64,000 bases of DNA from Bradyrhizobium sp. CSA207 (GCF_029051685.1 NZ_JAACFT010000013.1:153685-217684), one strand, 5' to 3'. Shown: positions 28,350 through 37,914, counted from the stretch's first letter. The notes: generated by a model not told the origin, from the letters alone. Numbers and translations: made by a program.

Positions 28350-28378
28350 TTGACAGTTCAATTTTAGAACTGTAAAGA
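28350..28378 (+). promoter_or_regulatory. promoter with overlapping HxlR-type operator (site B, perfect palindrome)
   Basis: ACAGTTC-AATTTTA-GAACTGT (28353-28373) is a perfect palindrome with a seven-base A/T spacer. A -35 TTGACA begins at 28350 and a possible -10 TAAAGA lies at 28373-28378 (17-bp spacing), so the operator covers the promoter of the isomerase gene at 28452. Confidence 0.75.
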
Positions 28379-28451
28379 CGAGATCAGGCAAGCCATGCGA
28401 TTGGATCGCCGGTCTCAGATCATCCAATGCGCTCTGCGGGAGAAAGCGGTC

Positions 28452-29084
28452 ATGACCCCCAAGGTTGAATTCCAGTTCGATTTCGGCAGCCCGAACGCCT
28501 ATCTGGCGGAAGTCGCCATTCCCGGGATCGAGCGGCGGACCGGCGTGAAATTCGAGTACGTCCCGGTCCTGCTTGGCGGCATCTACAAGGCGACTGGCAA
28601 CATGTCGCCGTTCGACTCGCTTCGCGGGATCAAGAACAAGCCGGAATACCAGGCGCTCGAGACCCAGCGGTTTATCCGGCGTCACAACATCACGAAATTT
28701 CGTCAGAACTCCTTCTTTCCAGTCAACACCTTGATGCTGATGCGCGGCGCCGTCGCGGCCCAGTTCGAGGGCGTGTTCGAACCCTATTTCCGCGCCGCCT
28801 ATCATCACATGTGGGAAGAGCCCAAGAAGATGGACGATCCCGAAGTGTTCCGGAGCGCATTTGCTTCCTCGGGGATCGACATCGACAGGCTGGTCGCGCG
28901 TGCACAACAGGATGACGTCAAGAAGAAGCTGATCGACTCGACCAATGACGCCGTCAGCCGCGGTGCTTTCGGTTCGCCGACGTTCTTCGTCGGCAAGGAG
29001 ATGTTTTTCGGCAAGGATCAGCTCCGGGACGTCGAGGAATCGATCGTCGAACAGAGCCGGCAGCCAGTTTCCAAAACCGGCTAG
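28452..29084 (+). CDS. 2-hydroxychromene-2-carboxylate isomerase-like DsbA-fold protein
   Basis: 210 aa from ATG 28452; an in-frame start at 28395 has no better signal. It has the DsbA fold without CxxC: the N-terminal strand is FQFDFGSPNAYLA, where the Ser marks the glutathione-binding position of kappa-class GST/isomerases, and the C-terminus has GAFGSPTFFVGKEMFFGKDQL. Known relatives isomerise 2-hydroxychromene-2-carboxylate in naphthalene breakdown, with glutathione. Here the substrate is unknown, but the enzyme hints at aromatic or ring-fission chemistry. It heads the forward run with the CaiB gene 102 bp downstream. Confidence 0.82.
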   Translation: MTPKVEFQFDFGSPNAYLAEVAIPGIERRTGVKFEYVPVLLGGIYKATGNMSPFDSLRGIKNKPEYQALETQRFIRRHNITKFRQNSFFPVNTLMLMRGAVAAQFEGVFEPYFRAAYHHMWEEPKKMDDPEVFRSAFASSGIDIDRLVARAQQDDVKKKLIDSTNDAVSRGAFGSPTFFVGKEMFFGKDQLRDVEESIVEQSRQPVSKTG

Positions 29085-29186
29085 TTACCGACTTGCGGTC
29101 CGGGCGTGTTGTGGCGAAGGGGCTGGCGGGAAGCTAGAGTTTACCCTCAGCCCGTTGGCAGAAAAAAAAGATCCAGGGAGAGTGAA

Positions 29187-30386
29187 ATGGCTGGTCCGCT
29201 TGGCGGCGTTCGTGTCCTCGATCTGACCGGCGTAGTGTCGGGCCCGTTTGCGACCATGTTTCTGGCAGATCAGGGCGCCGACGTGCTCAAGATCGAGCCG
29301 ATCGGCGGCGATATCACCCGTCGCAGCCGAGCCACCATCGACAAGGACGGCGAGTTCTCCGCGCTGTTCATCTCGTCGAACCGCGGCAAGCGTTCGCTCT
29401 CGATCGACGTCAAGAGCCCGGCCGGCTGTGAGGTGCTGGCCAAACTGGTCGCGCAGGCCGATGTGCTGGTGCAGAACTTCCGGCCCGGCACCATGGAGCG
29501 CCTCGGCCTTGGCGTCGAAGAATTGCGCCGGCGCCATCCGCGCCTGATCTACGTCTCGATCAGCGGCGTCGGCGAGAGCGGACCGTATGTGAAGAAGCGC
29601 GTCTACGACCCGATCATTCAGGGCCTGTCGGGCTTTGCCGATATCCAGTCGCAGCCGGTCACCAATCGCCCGCAGATGATCCGCACCATCGTGTGCGACA
29701 AGACGACCGCCGTGTTTACCGCGCAGGCGGTGGCGGCGGCGCTCTACGCGCGTGAGAAGACCGGGCAGGGCGATCATATCCAGGTCGCGATGCTGGATGC
29801 CATGATCTCCTACCTCTGGCCGGAAGGCATGATGCAGTACACGGTGGTCGGAGCCGCGGCCGCCGCGGCCGATCCCAATGACCGGCCGGATCTCGTGTTC
29901 AAGACCAGCGACGGCTACATCACCGCCGGCACCATCTCCGATTCCGAATGGCAGGGCTTCTGTCGTGCGTCCGGCGATCCCGAGCTTGCCAAGGATACCC
30001 GGTTTGCGACCCCGTCAGCGCGTTCGGTCAACGCCACGGCGCGCATCAACAAGATGGCGGAATATATCGGCCAGCACACCACCGCCGAATGGCTGGAGCG
30101 TCTGGATGCTGCGGATGTCCCTTGCGCGCCTATCCTGCGGCGCGGCGAAATCATTCACAATGAACAGGTGGTGGCGCGCGGCATCATCGCGGAATTCGAT
30201 CAGCCGAAGGTCGGCCGGGTGCGGCAGCCCAAGCCCGCAGCCCGCTTCGAGGTCAACCAGGCCGCAATCGGCGGACCGGCCCCTCGCGTCGGCGAGCACT
30301 CGCGCGAGGTGCTGCGCGAGCTGGGTTACGACGATGACGCGATCGACAGCATGGTCGCCGCGCGCACGTTGCGCGTCGCCGTGTAG
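29187..30386 (+). CDS. CaiB/BaiF family CoA-transferase
   Basis: 399 aa from ATG 29187 (ribosome binding site AGGGAGAG). The family start is GGVRVLDLTGVVSGPFATMFLADQGADVLKIE. The catalytic Asp of the family lies in QVAMLDAMIS near residue 198, so the enzyme should be active. Such proteins transfer CoA between carboxylates, so they can activate a substrate at no ATP cost. With the ligase at 25865 the cluster has two ways to make a thioester. A second CaiB gene in the cluster (38967) lacks the Asp. Confidence 0.9.
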   Translation: MAGPLGGVRVLDLTGVVSGPFATMFLADQGADVLKIEPIGGDITRRSRATIDKDGEFSALFISSNRGKRSLSIDVKSPAGCEVLAKLVAQADVLVQNFRPGTMERLGLGVEELRRRHPRLIYVSISGVGESGPYVKKRVYDPIIQGLSGFADIQSQPVTNRPQMIRTIVCDKTTAVFTAQAVAAALYAREKTGQGDHIQVAMLDAMISYLWPEGMMQYTVVGAAAAAADPNDRPDLVFKTSDGYITAGTISDSEWQGFCRASGDPELAKDTRFATPSARSVNATARINKMAEYIGQHTTAEWLERLDAADVPCAPILRRGEIIHNEQVVARGIIAEFDQPKVGRVRQPKPAARFEVNQAAIGGPAPRVGEHSREVLRELGYDDDAIDSMVAARTLRVAV

Positions 30387-30419
30387 GGCGAAGCGCTTCG
30401 CGCGACCGGCGATCGGCTC

Positions 30420-31097
30420 TCAGGCCTTGGCAGGCATCGGCGTAATCGGTGCCGTCGGAACATTCGCCGCAGCCGCGCGCTGGTAAGCCTCCCGACTTCG
30501 CATACGCTCGAGATAAGGCTGCGCATTGTCGCAAATGCCGACACCGTATGCGACCGCCCAGTCCAGGCACGTCGTCAGCAGGATATCGGCGCTGCTGAAG
30601 CGGTCGCCCATGAGGAACTGTCGGCCATCGGACAGCGCGACCTCCACATGGCGCAACTGTGCCCGAAAATATTCCGCGGCTTGAGCGACCACCTCCGGCG
30701 CGACGCCGTAGATCGGACCGAGCGCATCGGCGCTGTGACGGCGCATCACGTACAGGCTGGTGGAGTCGAGTTCGGTGACGATAAAGAAGCACCATTCCAG
30801 CCACGCGGCATAATCGCGGGTGGATTCCGGAATCAATGCACGCTCCGGCGTGGAGTACATGCGCGACAAATATGCGACGATCGCGGCACTTTCGCCGATG
30901 CGGAAGTCGCCGTCCTGCAGCAGCGGAATCTTCTGGCGCGGATTGAGCCTGGTATATTCGGCGGTCTTGGTCTCGCCGGTCCGCGGGCCGATCGGTTTGA
31001 CCTTGTAGGCCAGACCCAGCTCGTGCATCGCCCAGTGTGGTCGAACGGTGCGGCTTGTCCCGACGCCCCACAAAGTGAGGTCTGGATTGTCGCTCAT
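30420..31097 (-). CDS. glutathione S-transferase
   Basis: 225 aa from ATG 31097 (the frame extends further upstream). The N-terminal thioredoxin-like domain has the LTLWGVGTSRTVRPHWAMHELG start and the cis-Pro/SNAIL-like QKIPLLQDGDFRIGESAAIVAYL motif. The C-terminal helical domain is complete. It conjugates or isomerises electrophilic intermediates with glutathione. Its start lies a few bases from the stop of the SDR gene 31099-31842 on the same strand (TGACATG), so the two are probably translated together. It may partner with the glutathione-dependent isomerase. Confidence 0.9.
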   Translation of the reverse strand: MSDNPDLTLWGVGTSRTVRPHWAMHELGLAYKVKPIGPRTGETKTAEYTRLNPRQKIPLLQDGDFRIGESAAIVAYLSRMYSTPERALIPESTRDYAAWLEWCFFIVTELDSTSLYVMRRHSADALGPIYGVAPEVVAQAAEYFRAQLRHVEVALSDGRQFLMGDRFSSADILLTTCLDWAVAYGVGICDNAQPYLERMRSREAYQRAAAANVPTAPITPMPAKA

Positions 31098-31098
31098 G

Positions 31099-31842
31099 TC
31101 ACCATTTCTCTGCAGCGGGGCGAAGATCGAGTTCATGGGTCCAGCCGTCGCGGCTTTGCTGATGGGCAAACCAATACGCTTCGGCAATCGAGGAGGTCTT
31201 GGTCAGGCTGTCGGGAGGGATCTCGCTGGCCTCGATCCCCCTGGCCGCCTTCATGCGCTGATGAATGGCTTCGCTATCGACGCCGGCGTCGATAATGAGA
31301 TGGACGACGTGAATGTTCTTGGGCCCGAGCTCGCGCGCCATGGCCTGGGCCAGCGCGCGAAGGCCGAATTTTGCCGATGAGAACGCGGCAAACCCCTTGC
31401 TGCCGCGGATGCTTGCGGTCGCACCGGTAAAAAAGATGGTGCCGCGCCCGCGCGGCAGCATGACGCGCGTGGCTTCGCGTCCGACCAGAAAACCGGCGTA
31501 GCAGGCTAGCTCCCAGGCCTTGAAGAAGAGCTTCTCCGTGGTCTCCAGCAGCGGCTTGTTGACGTTCGATCCGGCATTGAAAAGGCAGATCTCGATCGGG
31601 CCGATGTCGCGTTCGACGTCCGCGAACAGCTTCTGCACCTCCGCTTCCTGCCGGGCATCGACACTGAAGGCATGGATGCTGTGGCCTTTCCCCCTGAGCT
31701 CATCGACAAGCGCCTGGGATTTGGCCGCATCGCGTCTGCAGATGCAAACAGTGTAGCCGCCGCTTGCAAACCGCCGCGCAACGGCAGCGCCGATGGCATC
31801 ACCCGCGCCGACCAGCATCGCGACTCCGCGACTTTCTCCCAT
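31099..31842 (-). CDS. atypical short-chain dehydrogenase/reductase (paralogue of 32360-33097)
   Basis: 247 aa from ATG 31842, which is preceded by GGGAGAGACGAGC; an ATG five codons upstream has no spacing for a ribosome binding site. The Rossmann start is VAMLVGAGDAIGAAVA, a GxGxxIG rather than the usual GxxxGIG. The active-site region reads FTGATASIRGSKGFAAFSSAKFG: Ser is kept, but the Tyr of YxxxK is Phe (FSSAK). It shares about half its residues with the divergent SDR at 32360. A classical reductase mechanism is doubtful; it may act with a different acid or be a binding partner. Cotranscribed with the GST. Confidence 0.85.
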   Translation of the reverse strand: MGESRGVAMLVGAGDAIGAAVARRFASGGYTVCICRRDAAKSQALVDELRGKGHSIHAFSVDARQEAEVQKLFADVERDIGPIEICLFNAGSNVNKPLLETTEKLFFKAWELACYAGFLVGREATRVMLPRGRGTIFFTGATASIRGSKGFAAFSSAKFGLRALAQAMARELGPKNIHVVHLIIDAGVDSEAIHQRMKAARGIEASEIPPDSLTKTSSIAEAYWFAHQQSRDGWTHELDLRPAAEKW

Positions 31843-31869
31843 GCTCGTCTCTCCCATAAGTTCTTATTT

Positions 31870-31886
31870 GATACGCTATGGGTATC
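31870..31886. promoter_or_regulatory. palindrome GATAC-N7-GTATC
   Basis: A perfect five-base dyad with a seven-base spacer, 28 bp upstream of the minus-strand SDR start. It has the same geometry as the AGTTC-N7-GAAC sites but a different sequence. It could be the operator for the minus-strand SDR/GST pair. Confidence 0.35.
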
Positions 31887-31982
31887 GGCTGAAAGTCGCG
31901 TTGTAAACCGAGTTCTCGAGAGTCCAGGAATATGGCAGCGAAGTTGCCGTTTCCTGATCCGGCCGTGGCAGCAAAATAGCGA

Positions 31983-32004
31983 TTGACGAGTTCTAAAAAA
32001 GAAC
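31983..32004 (+). promoter_or_regulatory. promoter with overlapping HxlR-type operator (site C)
   Basis: TTGACG (31983-31988) followed by AGTTC-TAAAAAA-GAAC (31989-32004). From TTGACG through GAAC it matches site A at 24433 at all positions but one base of the spacer. It points towards the SDR and acyl-CoA dehydrogenase run starting at 32360. Confidence 0.65.
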
Positions 32005-32158
32005 GCATGTTCGCAGGGAGGCGCAACGTTGAAAAGCGTCGATGTTCTTCAGTCGGGAGGCGGTTGGTCGTGGCGAAACTGTCGCAAGCGCTTGGTCTTG
32101 ATCAGACTGCAATCGGTTTGCCGAGCCGCATCGATCAATCAACTCGCCACCAGCCTAC

Positions 32159-32188
32159 CAAAGCCCTGGAGCGCAAAGCCCTGGAGCG
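32159..32188. repeat. 15-bp tandem direct repeat
   Basis: CAAAGCCCTGGAGCG occurs twice in direct succession (32159-32173, 32174-32188) in the untranslated leader of the SDR run. Confidence 0.85.
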
Positions 32189-32359
32189 AACCACGCCGGT
32201 CGAGGACTGCGCCGCCGGCCATGGTACCCTCCGTCAGCGCGCTGGCGCGGTGAGAGCGGATGAGCGCATCGTCATCGGCCGCGAAAATTGCGGCCCACAT
32301 TCCAGGTCCGACAGAACAGCTTCGCACACAGCGAGCCTAACCTAACCGGGAGAAGATCC

Positions 32360-33097
32360 TTGAAAAAGAGAAATGCAACCGTCGCCGTGATCGGCGCGGG
32401 CGATTTCATCGGCGGCGAGATCGCCAAGAAGTTCGCCTCCGAGGGCTTCACCGTCCTCGTCGGCCGCCGCAACGGCGACAAGCTGGCGCCGCTGGTCAAG
32501 GAGATCGAGGCCGCCGGCGGCGAGATCCAGGCGCGCTCGCTCGACGCGCGCAAAGAGGAGGAGATCATCTCCTTCCTGAATGACGCCGACAAGCACGCGC
32601 CTCTGGATGTCTGCATCTTCAACATTGGCGCCAACGTCAACTTCCCGATCCTCGACACGACCGAGCGCGTGTTCCGCAAGGTCTGGGAGATGGCCTGCTA
32701 CTCCGGCTTTCTCGCTGGGCGCGAGGCGGCCCGGCTGATGCTGCCGCGCGGTCAGGGCAACATTTTCTTCACCGGCGCGACCGCGTCCTTGCGTGGCGGC
32801 AGCGGCTATGCGGCCTTTGCCAGCGCCAAATTCGGACTGCGCGCTGTGGCGCAGGCGATGGCGCGCGAACTCGGCCCGAAGAATATCCATGTCGCCCACC
32901 TCATTATCGATTCCGGCGTCGACACCGAATGGGTCCGGCAGCGGCGCCTGGAAGCGCTCGGCCCCAATGCGCTCGACGATCCGGATCTGCTGATGCCGCC
33001 GGCCTCGGTCGCGACGTCCTATTGGCAGCTCTATCAGCAGCCGAAGAGCGCCTGGACCTTCGAGATGGAAATCCGCCCCTTCGGTGAGAAGTGGTAG
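32360..33097 (+). CDS. atypical short-chain dehydrogenase/reductase (paralogue of 31099-31842)
   Basis: 245 aa from TTG 32360, the only start placed after a ribosome binding site (GGGAGAAG); no ATG fits. It has the same unusual features as its paralogue: VAVIGAGDFIGGEIA at the nucleotide site and FTGATASLRGGSGYAAFASAKFG at the active site, with Phe in place of the Tyr of YxxxK (FASAK). The segment NIGANVNFPILDTTERVF matches NAGSNVNKPLLETTEKLF. In acyl-CoA clusters an SDR usually oxidises the 3-hydroxyacyl-CoA; this assignment is weakened by the missing Tyr. First gene of a five-gene forward run, its stop 10 bp before the next start. Confidence 0.86.
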   Translation: MKKRNATVAVIGAGDFIGGEIAKKFASEGFTVLVGRRNGDKLAPLVKEIEAAGGEIQARSLDARKEEEIISFLNDADKHAPLDVCIFNIGANVNFPILDTTERVFRKVWEMACYSGFLAGREAARLMLPRGQGNIFFTGATASLRGGSGYAAFASAKFGLRAVAQAMARELGPKNIHVAHLIIDSGVDTEWVRQRRLEALGPNALDDPDLLMPPASVATSYWQLYQQPKSAWTFEMEIRPFGEKW

Positions 33098-33107
33098 GAC
33101 GCGCCCG

Positions 33108-34289
<1,182 letters not shown>

Positions 34290-34312
34290 CAACAGCGCAA
34301 CGAGAGGATCGG

Positions 34313-35437
34313 ATGGATATCCAGTTCACGGAAGAGCAGGAACTGTTGCGCTCCAGCGTACAGCGCATGCTACGCGACCAGTACAGCTTCGAGACGCGCC
34401 GCAAGATCGTCGCCAGCGAAGACGGCTGGAGCCGCAGGCAGTGGGGCGCCTTTGCGGAGCTCGGCCTGCTCGGCGCGCCTTTCTCCGAGGAGAGCGGCGG
34501 ACTCGGTGGCGGCCCGCTGTCCACCATGATCGTTGCCCAGGAGTTCGGCCGTCACCTTGTCGTGGAGCCGTATGTCGAGACGGTCGTGCTGGCTGGCGGC
34601 TTGATCGAGCATGCAGGGTCCAAAGAGCAGAAGCAGGCTTTCATTCCCGATATCATCGCCGGACAGAAGATCTGGGCGCTGGCCTGGACCGAAAAAGGCT
34701 CGCGCTTCGATCTCGCCAATGTCGCGACCACGGCGCGGCGCGAGGGCGACGACTACATGCTCAGTGGTGAGAAGACCGCCGTCATCGCCGCGCCCTGGGC
34801 GGACTATCTCATCGTCTCGGCGCGTACCGCCGGCAAGCGCGACGATCGCGGCGGGGTCAGCCTGTTCGTCGTTGATGCCCGGGCGGCCAATCTCGATCTG
34901 CGGAGCTTCAAGACCATCGACGGCCGCCGCGCCGCGGAAATCACATTCCGCGACGTTCGCGGCGAGTTGCTCGGCAGCGAGGGCGTCGCCCTGCTGGAAG
35001 CCTGCCGGGATCGGGCCATCGGCGCGCTGTGCGCCGAGGCGGTCGGCGCGATGGCCGAGTTGAACTCCGCGACGCTGGAATACTCCAAGGCCCGAAAGCA
35101 GTTCGGCGTCACCATCGGCAGCTTCCAGGTGCTGCAGCACCGGATGGTCGACATGTTCATCGCCCATCAGGAGGCGCTTTCCCTGATGCAGCATCTCAAC
35201 CTCAGCCTCGGCGCCGGCGAGAGCGGTATCTCGCGTCTCGCCTCCGGCGCCAAGTCGAAAGTCGGCTATGCCGGCAAGTTCATCGCCGACCAGGCGGTGC
35301 AGCTCCACGGTGGCATGGGCATGACCGACGAATTGAATGTCGGCCATTACTTCAAGCGAATCTCCTCCATCAACATCCAGTTCGGCGATCCCGCTCACCA
35401 CTTGCTGCGTTATGTGCAGCTCGACGCGGCTGCGTAG
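34313..35437 (+). CDS. acyl-CoA dehydrogenase, subunit 2 of a probable heteromeric pair
   Basis: 374 aa, ribosome binding site GAGAGGA. It has the three-part acyl-CoA dehydrogenase fold, but the middle FAD loop is altered (ALAWTEKGSRFDLANVATTA) and the C-terminus ends QLHGGMGMTDELNVGHYFKR with no catalytic YEGT motif. This is the form of the smaller, divergent partner in FadE-type heteromers. The gene begins 24 bp after its partner stops and ends 14 bp before the thiolase start, so all three are one transcript. Confidence 0.88.
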   Translation: MDIQFTEEQELLRSSVQRMLRDQYSFETRRKIVASEDGWSRRQWGAFAELGLLGAPFSEESGGLGGGPLSTMIVAQEFGRHLVVEPYVETVVLAGGLIEHAGSKEQKQAFIPDIIAGQKIWALAWTEKGSRFDLANVATTARREGDDYMLSGEKTAVIAAPWADYLIVSARTAGKRDDRGGVSLFVVDARAANLDLRSFKTIDGRRAAEITFRDVRGELLGSEGVALLEACRDRAIGALCAEAVGAMAELNSATLEYSKARKQFGVTIGSFQVLQHRMVDMFIAHQEALSLMQHLNLSLGAGESGISRLASGAKSKVGYAGKFIADQAVQLHGGMGMTDELNVGHYFKRISSINIQFGDPAHHLLRYVQLDAAA

Positions 35438-35451
35438 CAAAAGAGGCAAGC

Positions 35452-36639
35452 ATGACGACAGAGGCAGTTATCGTTTCCACCGCGCGCACCGGCGTCGGCA
35501 AGGCCTATCGCGGTGCGCTGAACAACACCGAGGGGCCGACCATGGCCGGCCACGTGATGGCCGAAGCGGTCAGGCGCGCAGGCATCGAGCCCGGCGAGGT
35601 CGAGGACGTGGTGATGGGTTGCGCGATGCAACAGGGCACCATGGTGATGAACGTCGCCCGCAAGGGAGCGATTCGTGCCGGCCTGCCGGTCACCGTCGCC
35701 GGCACCACGATCGATCGGCAGTGTGCCTCCGGCCTGCAAGCGATAGCGGTCGCGGCACGCTCGATCATGCTGGATGGCGTCGAGGTCGCAATCGGAGGCG
35801 GTATCGAATCGATCAGCCTGGTGCAGAACGAGCACATGAACAGATTCCATGCGGTCGACGACGAGCTGATGGCGATGAAGCCGGAGATGTACATGCCGAT
35901 GCTCGACACCGCCGAGATCGTCGCCGAGCGCTACAAGATCGGCCGCGACCGGCAGGACGAATACAGCCTCGAATGTCAGCGCCGCATCGGTGCCGCGGTG
36001 CAGGCTGGTCGCTTCAATGACGAGATCGTCCCGATCACGACCAGGATGGCTGTCGTCAACAAGGACACCAAGGAGATTACCTATCAGCAGGTGACGCTGT
36101 CGAAGGATGAAGGTCCGCGCCCCGAGACCACGGCGGAAGCACTCGCGAAGATCAAGCCGGTGTTCGAAGGCAAGACCATCACGGCGGGCAATGCCAGCCA
36201 GCTCTCCGACGGCGCATCGGCTTGCGTGATCATGAGCGACAAGATCGCCGCCAAGAAGGGCCTGAAGCCGCTCGGCATCTTCCGCGGCTTCGTCGCCGCC
36301 GGTGTCGAGCCGGACGAAATGGGCATCGGTCCGGTCGCGGCGATCCCGCGCCTTCTCAAGCGGCACGGACTGAAGATCGATGACATCGATCTCTGGGAGC
36401 TGAACGAAGCCTATGCTGTCCAGGTGATCTACTGCCGCGACAAGCTCGGCATCGATCCGGACAAACTGAACGTCAATGGCGGCTCGATCGCGATCGGCCA
36501 TCCCTATGGCATGACCGGCAGCCGGCTTGCGGGGCACATCCTGATCGAGGGGCGGCGGCGCAAGGCGAAGTACGGCGTGGTGACTATGTGCATCGGCGGC
36601 GGCATGGGCGCGGCGGGCCTGTTCGAAATCGTCAACTGA
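35452..36639 (+). CDS. acetyl-CoA acyltransferase (thiolase)
   Basis: 395 aa from ATG 35452; the frame is open further upstream inside the previous gene. The catalytic residues are present: nucleophilic Cys in DRQCASGLQAI (near residue 90), His in GGSIAIGHPYGMTGSR (near 350) and Cys in VTMCIGGGMGAAGLFE (near 382). It is of the degradative FadA type: it cleaves a 3-ketoacyl-CoA with CoA to give acetyl-CoA or a branched analogue. It completes a beta-oxidation turn with the dehydrogenase pair and SDR, but no hydratase lies inside the cluster; the nearest crotonase is at 1776. Confidence 0.93.
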   Translation: MTTEAVIVSTARTGVGKAYRGALNNTEGPTMAGHVMAEAVRRAGIEPGEVEDVVMGCAMQQGTMVMNVARKGAIRAGLPVTVAGTTIDRQCASGLQAIAVAARSIMLDGVEVAIGGGIESISLVQNEHMNRFHAVDDELMAMKPEMYMPMLDTAEIVAERYKIGRDRQDEYSLECQRRIGAAVQAGRFNDEIVPITTRMAVVNKDTKEITYQQVTLSKDEGPRPETTAEALAKIKPVFEGKTITAGNASQLSDGASACVIMSDKIAAKKGLKPLGIFRGFVAAGVEPDEMGIGPVAAIPRLLKRHGLKIDDIDLWELNEAYAVQVIYCRDKLGIDPDKLNVNGGSIAIGHPYGMTGSRLAGHILIEGRRRKAKYGVVTMCIGGGMGAAGLFEIVN

Positions 36640-36660
36640 TCGGAAAGCGGAGAAGCGCAC

Positions 36661-37671
36661 GTGAAGACAGCAATTACTGAACTGTTCGGCATCCAGCATC
36701 CGATCATCCAGGGCGGCATGCATTATGTCGGCTTCGCCGAGCTGGCAGCTGCGGTGTCGGACGCCGGCGGTCTCGGCATCATCACCGGCCTGACCCAGCG
36801 GACGCCGGAGTTGCTGGCGAAGGAAATCGCGCGCTGCCGCGACATGACCGACAAGCCGTTCGGTGTGAACCTGACCTTCCTGCCGAGCTTCACCGCGCCG
36901 CCCTATCCGGAATATATCGCCGCCATCAAGGAAGGCGGCGTCAAGGCGGTGGAGACCGCCGGCCGCAGCCCGGAAGCGTACATGCCGGCGCTGAAGGCGG
37001 CCGGCATCAAGGTGATCCACAAATGCACCTCGGTGCGGCATTCGCTGAAAGCCGAGCGGATCGGTTGCGACGCCGTCAGCGTCGACGGTTTCGAATGCGG
37101 CGGCCATCCCGGCGAGGACGATATTCCGAACATGATCCTGCTGCCGCGCGCGGCGGATGAACTGAAGATTCCGTTCGTGGCCTCGGGAGGCATGGCGGAT
37201 GCGCGCAGCCTCGTTGCCGCGCTGTCGATGGGCGCCGCCGGCATGAACATGGGCACCCGCTTCGTCGCAACCAAGGAAGCCCCCGTTCATGCCAACGTGA
37301 AGCAGGCCCTGGTCAAAGCCACCGAACTCGACACCGTGCTGGTGATGCGCGCGCTGCGCAACACCGAGCGCGTGCTGAAGAACAAGGGTGTCGATCACCT
37401 GCTCGAAGTCGAGCGGGAGAAGGGGGCGAGCCTCAAGATCGAGGACATCCATGAGCAGGTCGCGGGCGTCTACCCCAGGGTGATGGTCGACGGCGAGATG
37501 GACGCCGGCGCCTGGAGCTGCGGCATGGTGGTCGGGCTGATCAACGATATCCCGACGGTGAAGGAGCTGATCGACCGCATCATGATGGAAGCCGAGCAGA
37601 TCATCCGGCAGCGGCTGACCGGATTCCTCGACGGTACGGTCTCGACTGTGGCCACGCGCGCCGTTGCCTGA
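36661..37671 (+). CDS. nitronate monooxygenase-family flavoprotein (acyl-CoA cluster type)
   Basis: 336 aa from GTG 36661, preceded by CGGAGAAG. It has a TIM-barrel FMN fold: N-terminal PIIQGGMHYVGFAELAAAVS, VDGFECGGHPGEDDIPN (about 140-156) with the family His, and FVASGGMADARSLVAALSMGA as phosphate binder. Members inside acyl-CoA clusters, such as IpdC in steroid ring degradation, act as enoyl or dienoyl-CoA reductases rather than nitronate oxidases. That role is a reasonable inference here given thiolase and paired dehydrogenases directly upstream. Last gene of the forward run. Confidence 0.88.
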   Translation: MKTAITELFGIQHPIIQGGMHYVGFAELAAAVSDAGGLGIITGLTQRTPELLAKEIARCRDMTDKPFGVNLTFLPSFTAPPYPEYIAAIKEGGVKAVETAGRSPEAYMPALKAAGIKVIHKCTSVRHSLKAERIGCDAVSVDGFECGGHPGEDDIPNMILLPRAADELKIPFVASGGMADARSLVAALSMGAAGMNMGTRFVATKEAPVHANVKQALVKATELDTVLVMRALRNTERVLKNKGVDHLLEVEREKGASLKIEDIHEQVAGVYPRVMVDGEMDAGAWSCGMVVGLINDIPTVKELIDRIMMEAEQIIRQRLTGFLDGTVSTVATRAVA

Positions 37672-37743
37672 CGAAGACCAGTGCGAGCGAATGCCTTAGA
37701 GTAAGCTGAGTTTTGGTTATATCGATGCAGGCGCGGCATTCGT

Positions 37744-37900
37744 CACCTCTCCCGAAGGGAGAGGTCGGATCGCATCGCAAGATGCGATTCAGGTGAGGGG
37801 TTACAGGCTCACTGAGCGCTGCGGCCCCTCACCCGGATTGCACTGGACGATGCTTCGCATCGCCAGGCGCAATCCGACCTCTCCTCGCTGGGGAGAGGTG
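37744..37900. repeat. 157-bp palindromic repeat, copy 1
   Basis: Bounded by CACCTCTCCC and its complement GGGAGAGGTG, with inner arms GAGAGGTCGGATCGC... and ...GCAATCCGACCTCT. A second copy of equal length lies at 45548-45704 and differs at only a few positions. The similarity extends about 35 bp to the left (GTTTTGG...ATCGATGC). No open frame; the form is a mobile hairpin element or extended REP sequence. Confidence 0.9.
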
Positions 37901-37914
37901 AACCGCGCCGTTCC

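Larger units (their letters stand above)
31843..32359. other. divergent region between the two SDR paralogues
   Basis: About 515 bp. It contains the dyad GATAC-N7-GTATC at 31870-31886, operator site C at 31983-32004, and a tandem 15-bp repeat CAAAGCCCTGGAGCG at 32159-32188. No open frame between 32010 and 32359 is credible, so the SDR at 32360 would have a leader of about 340 bases from the site C promoter. Confidence 0.55.
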
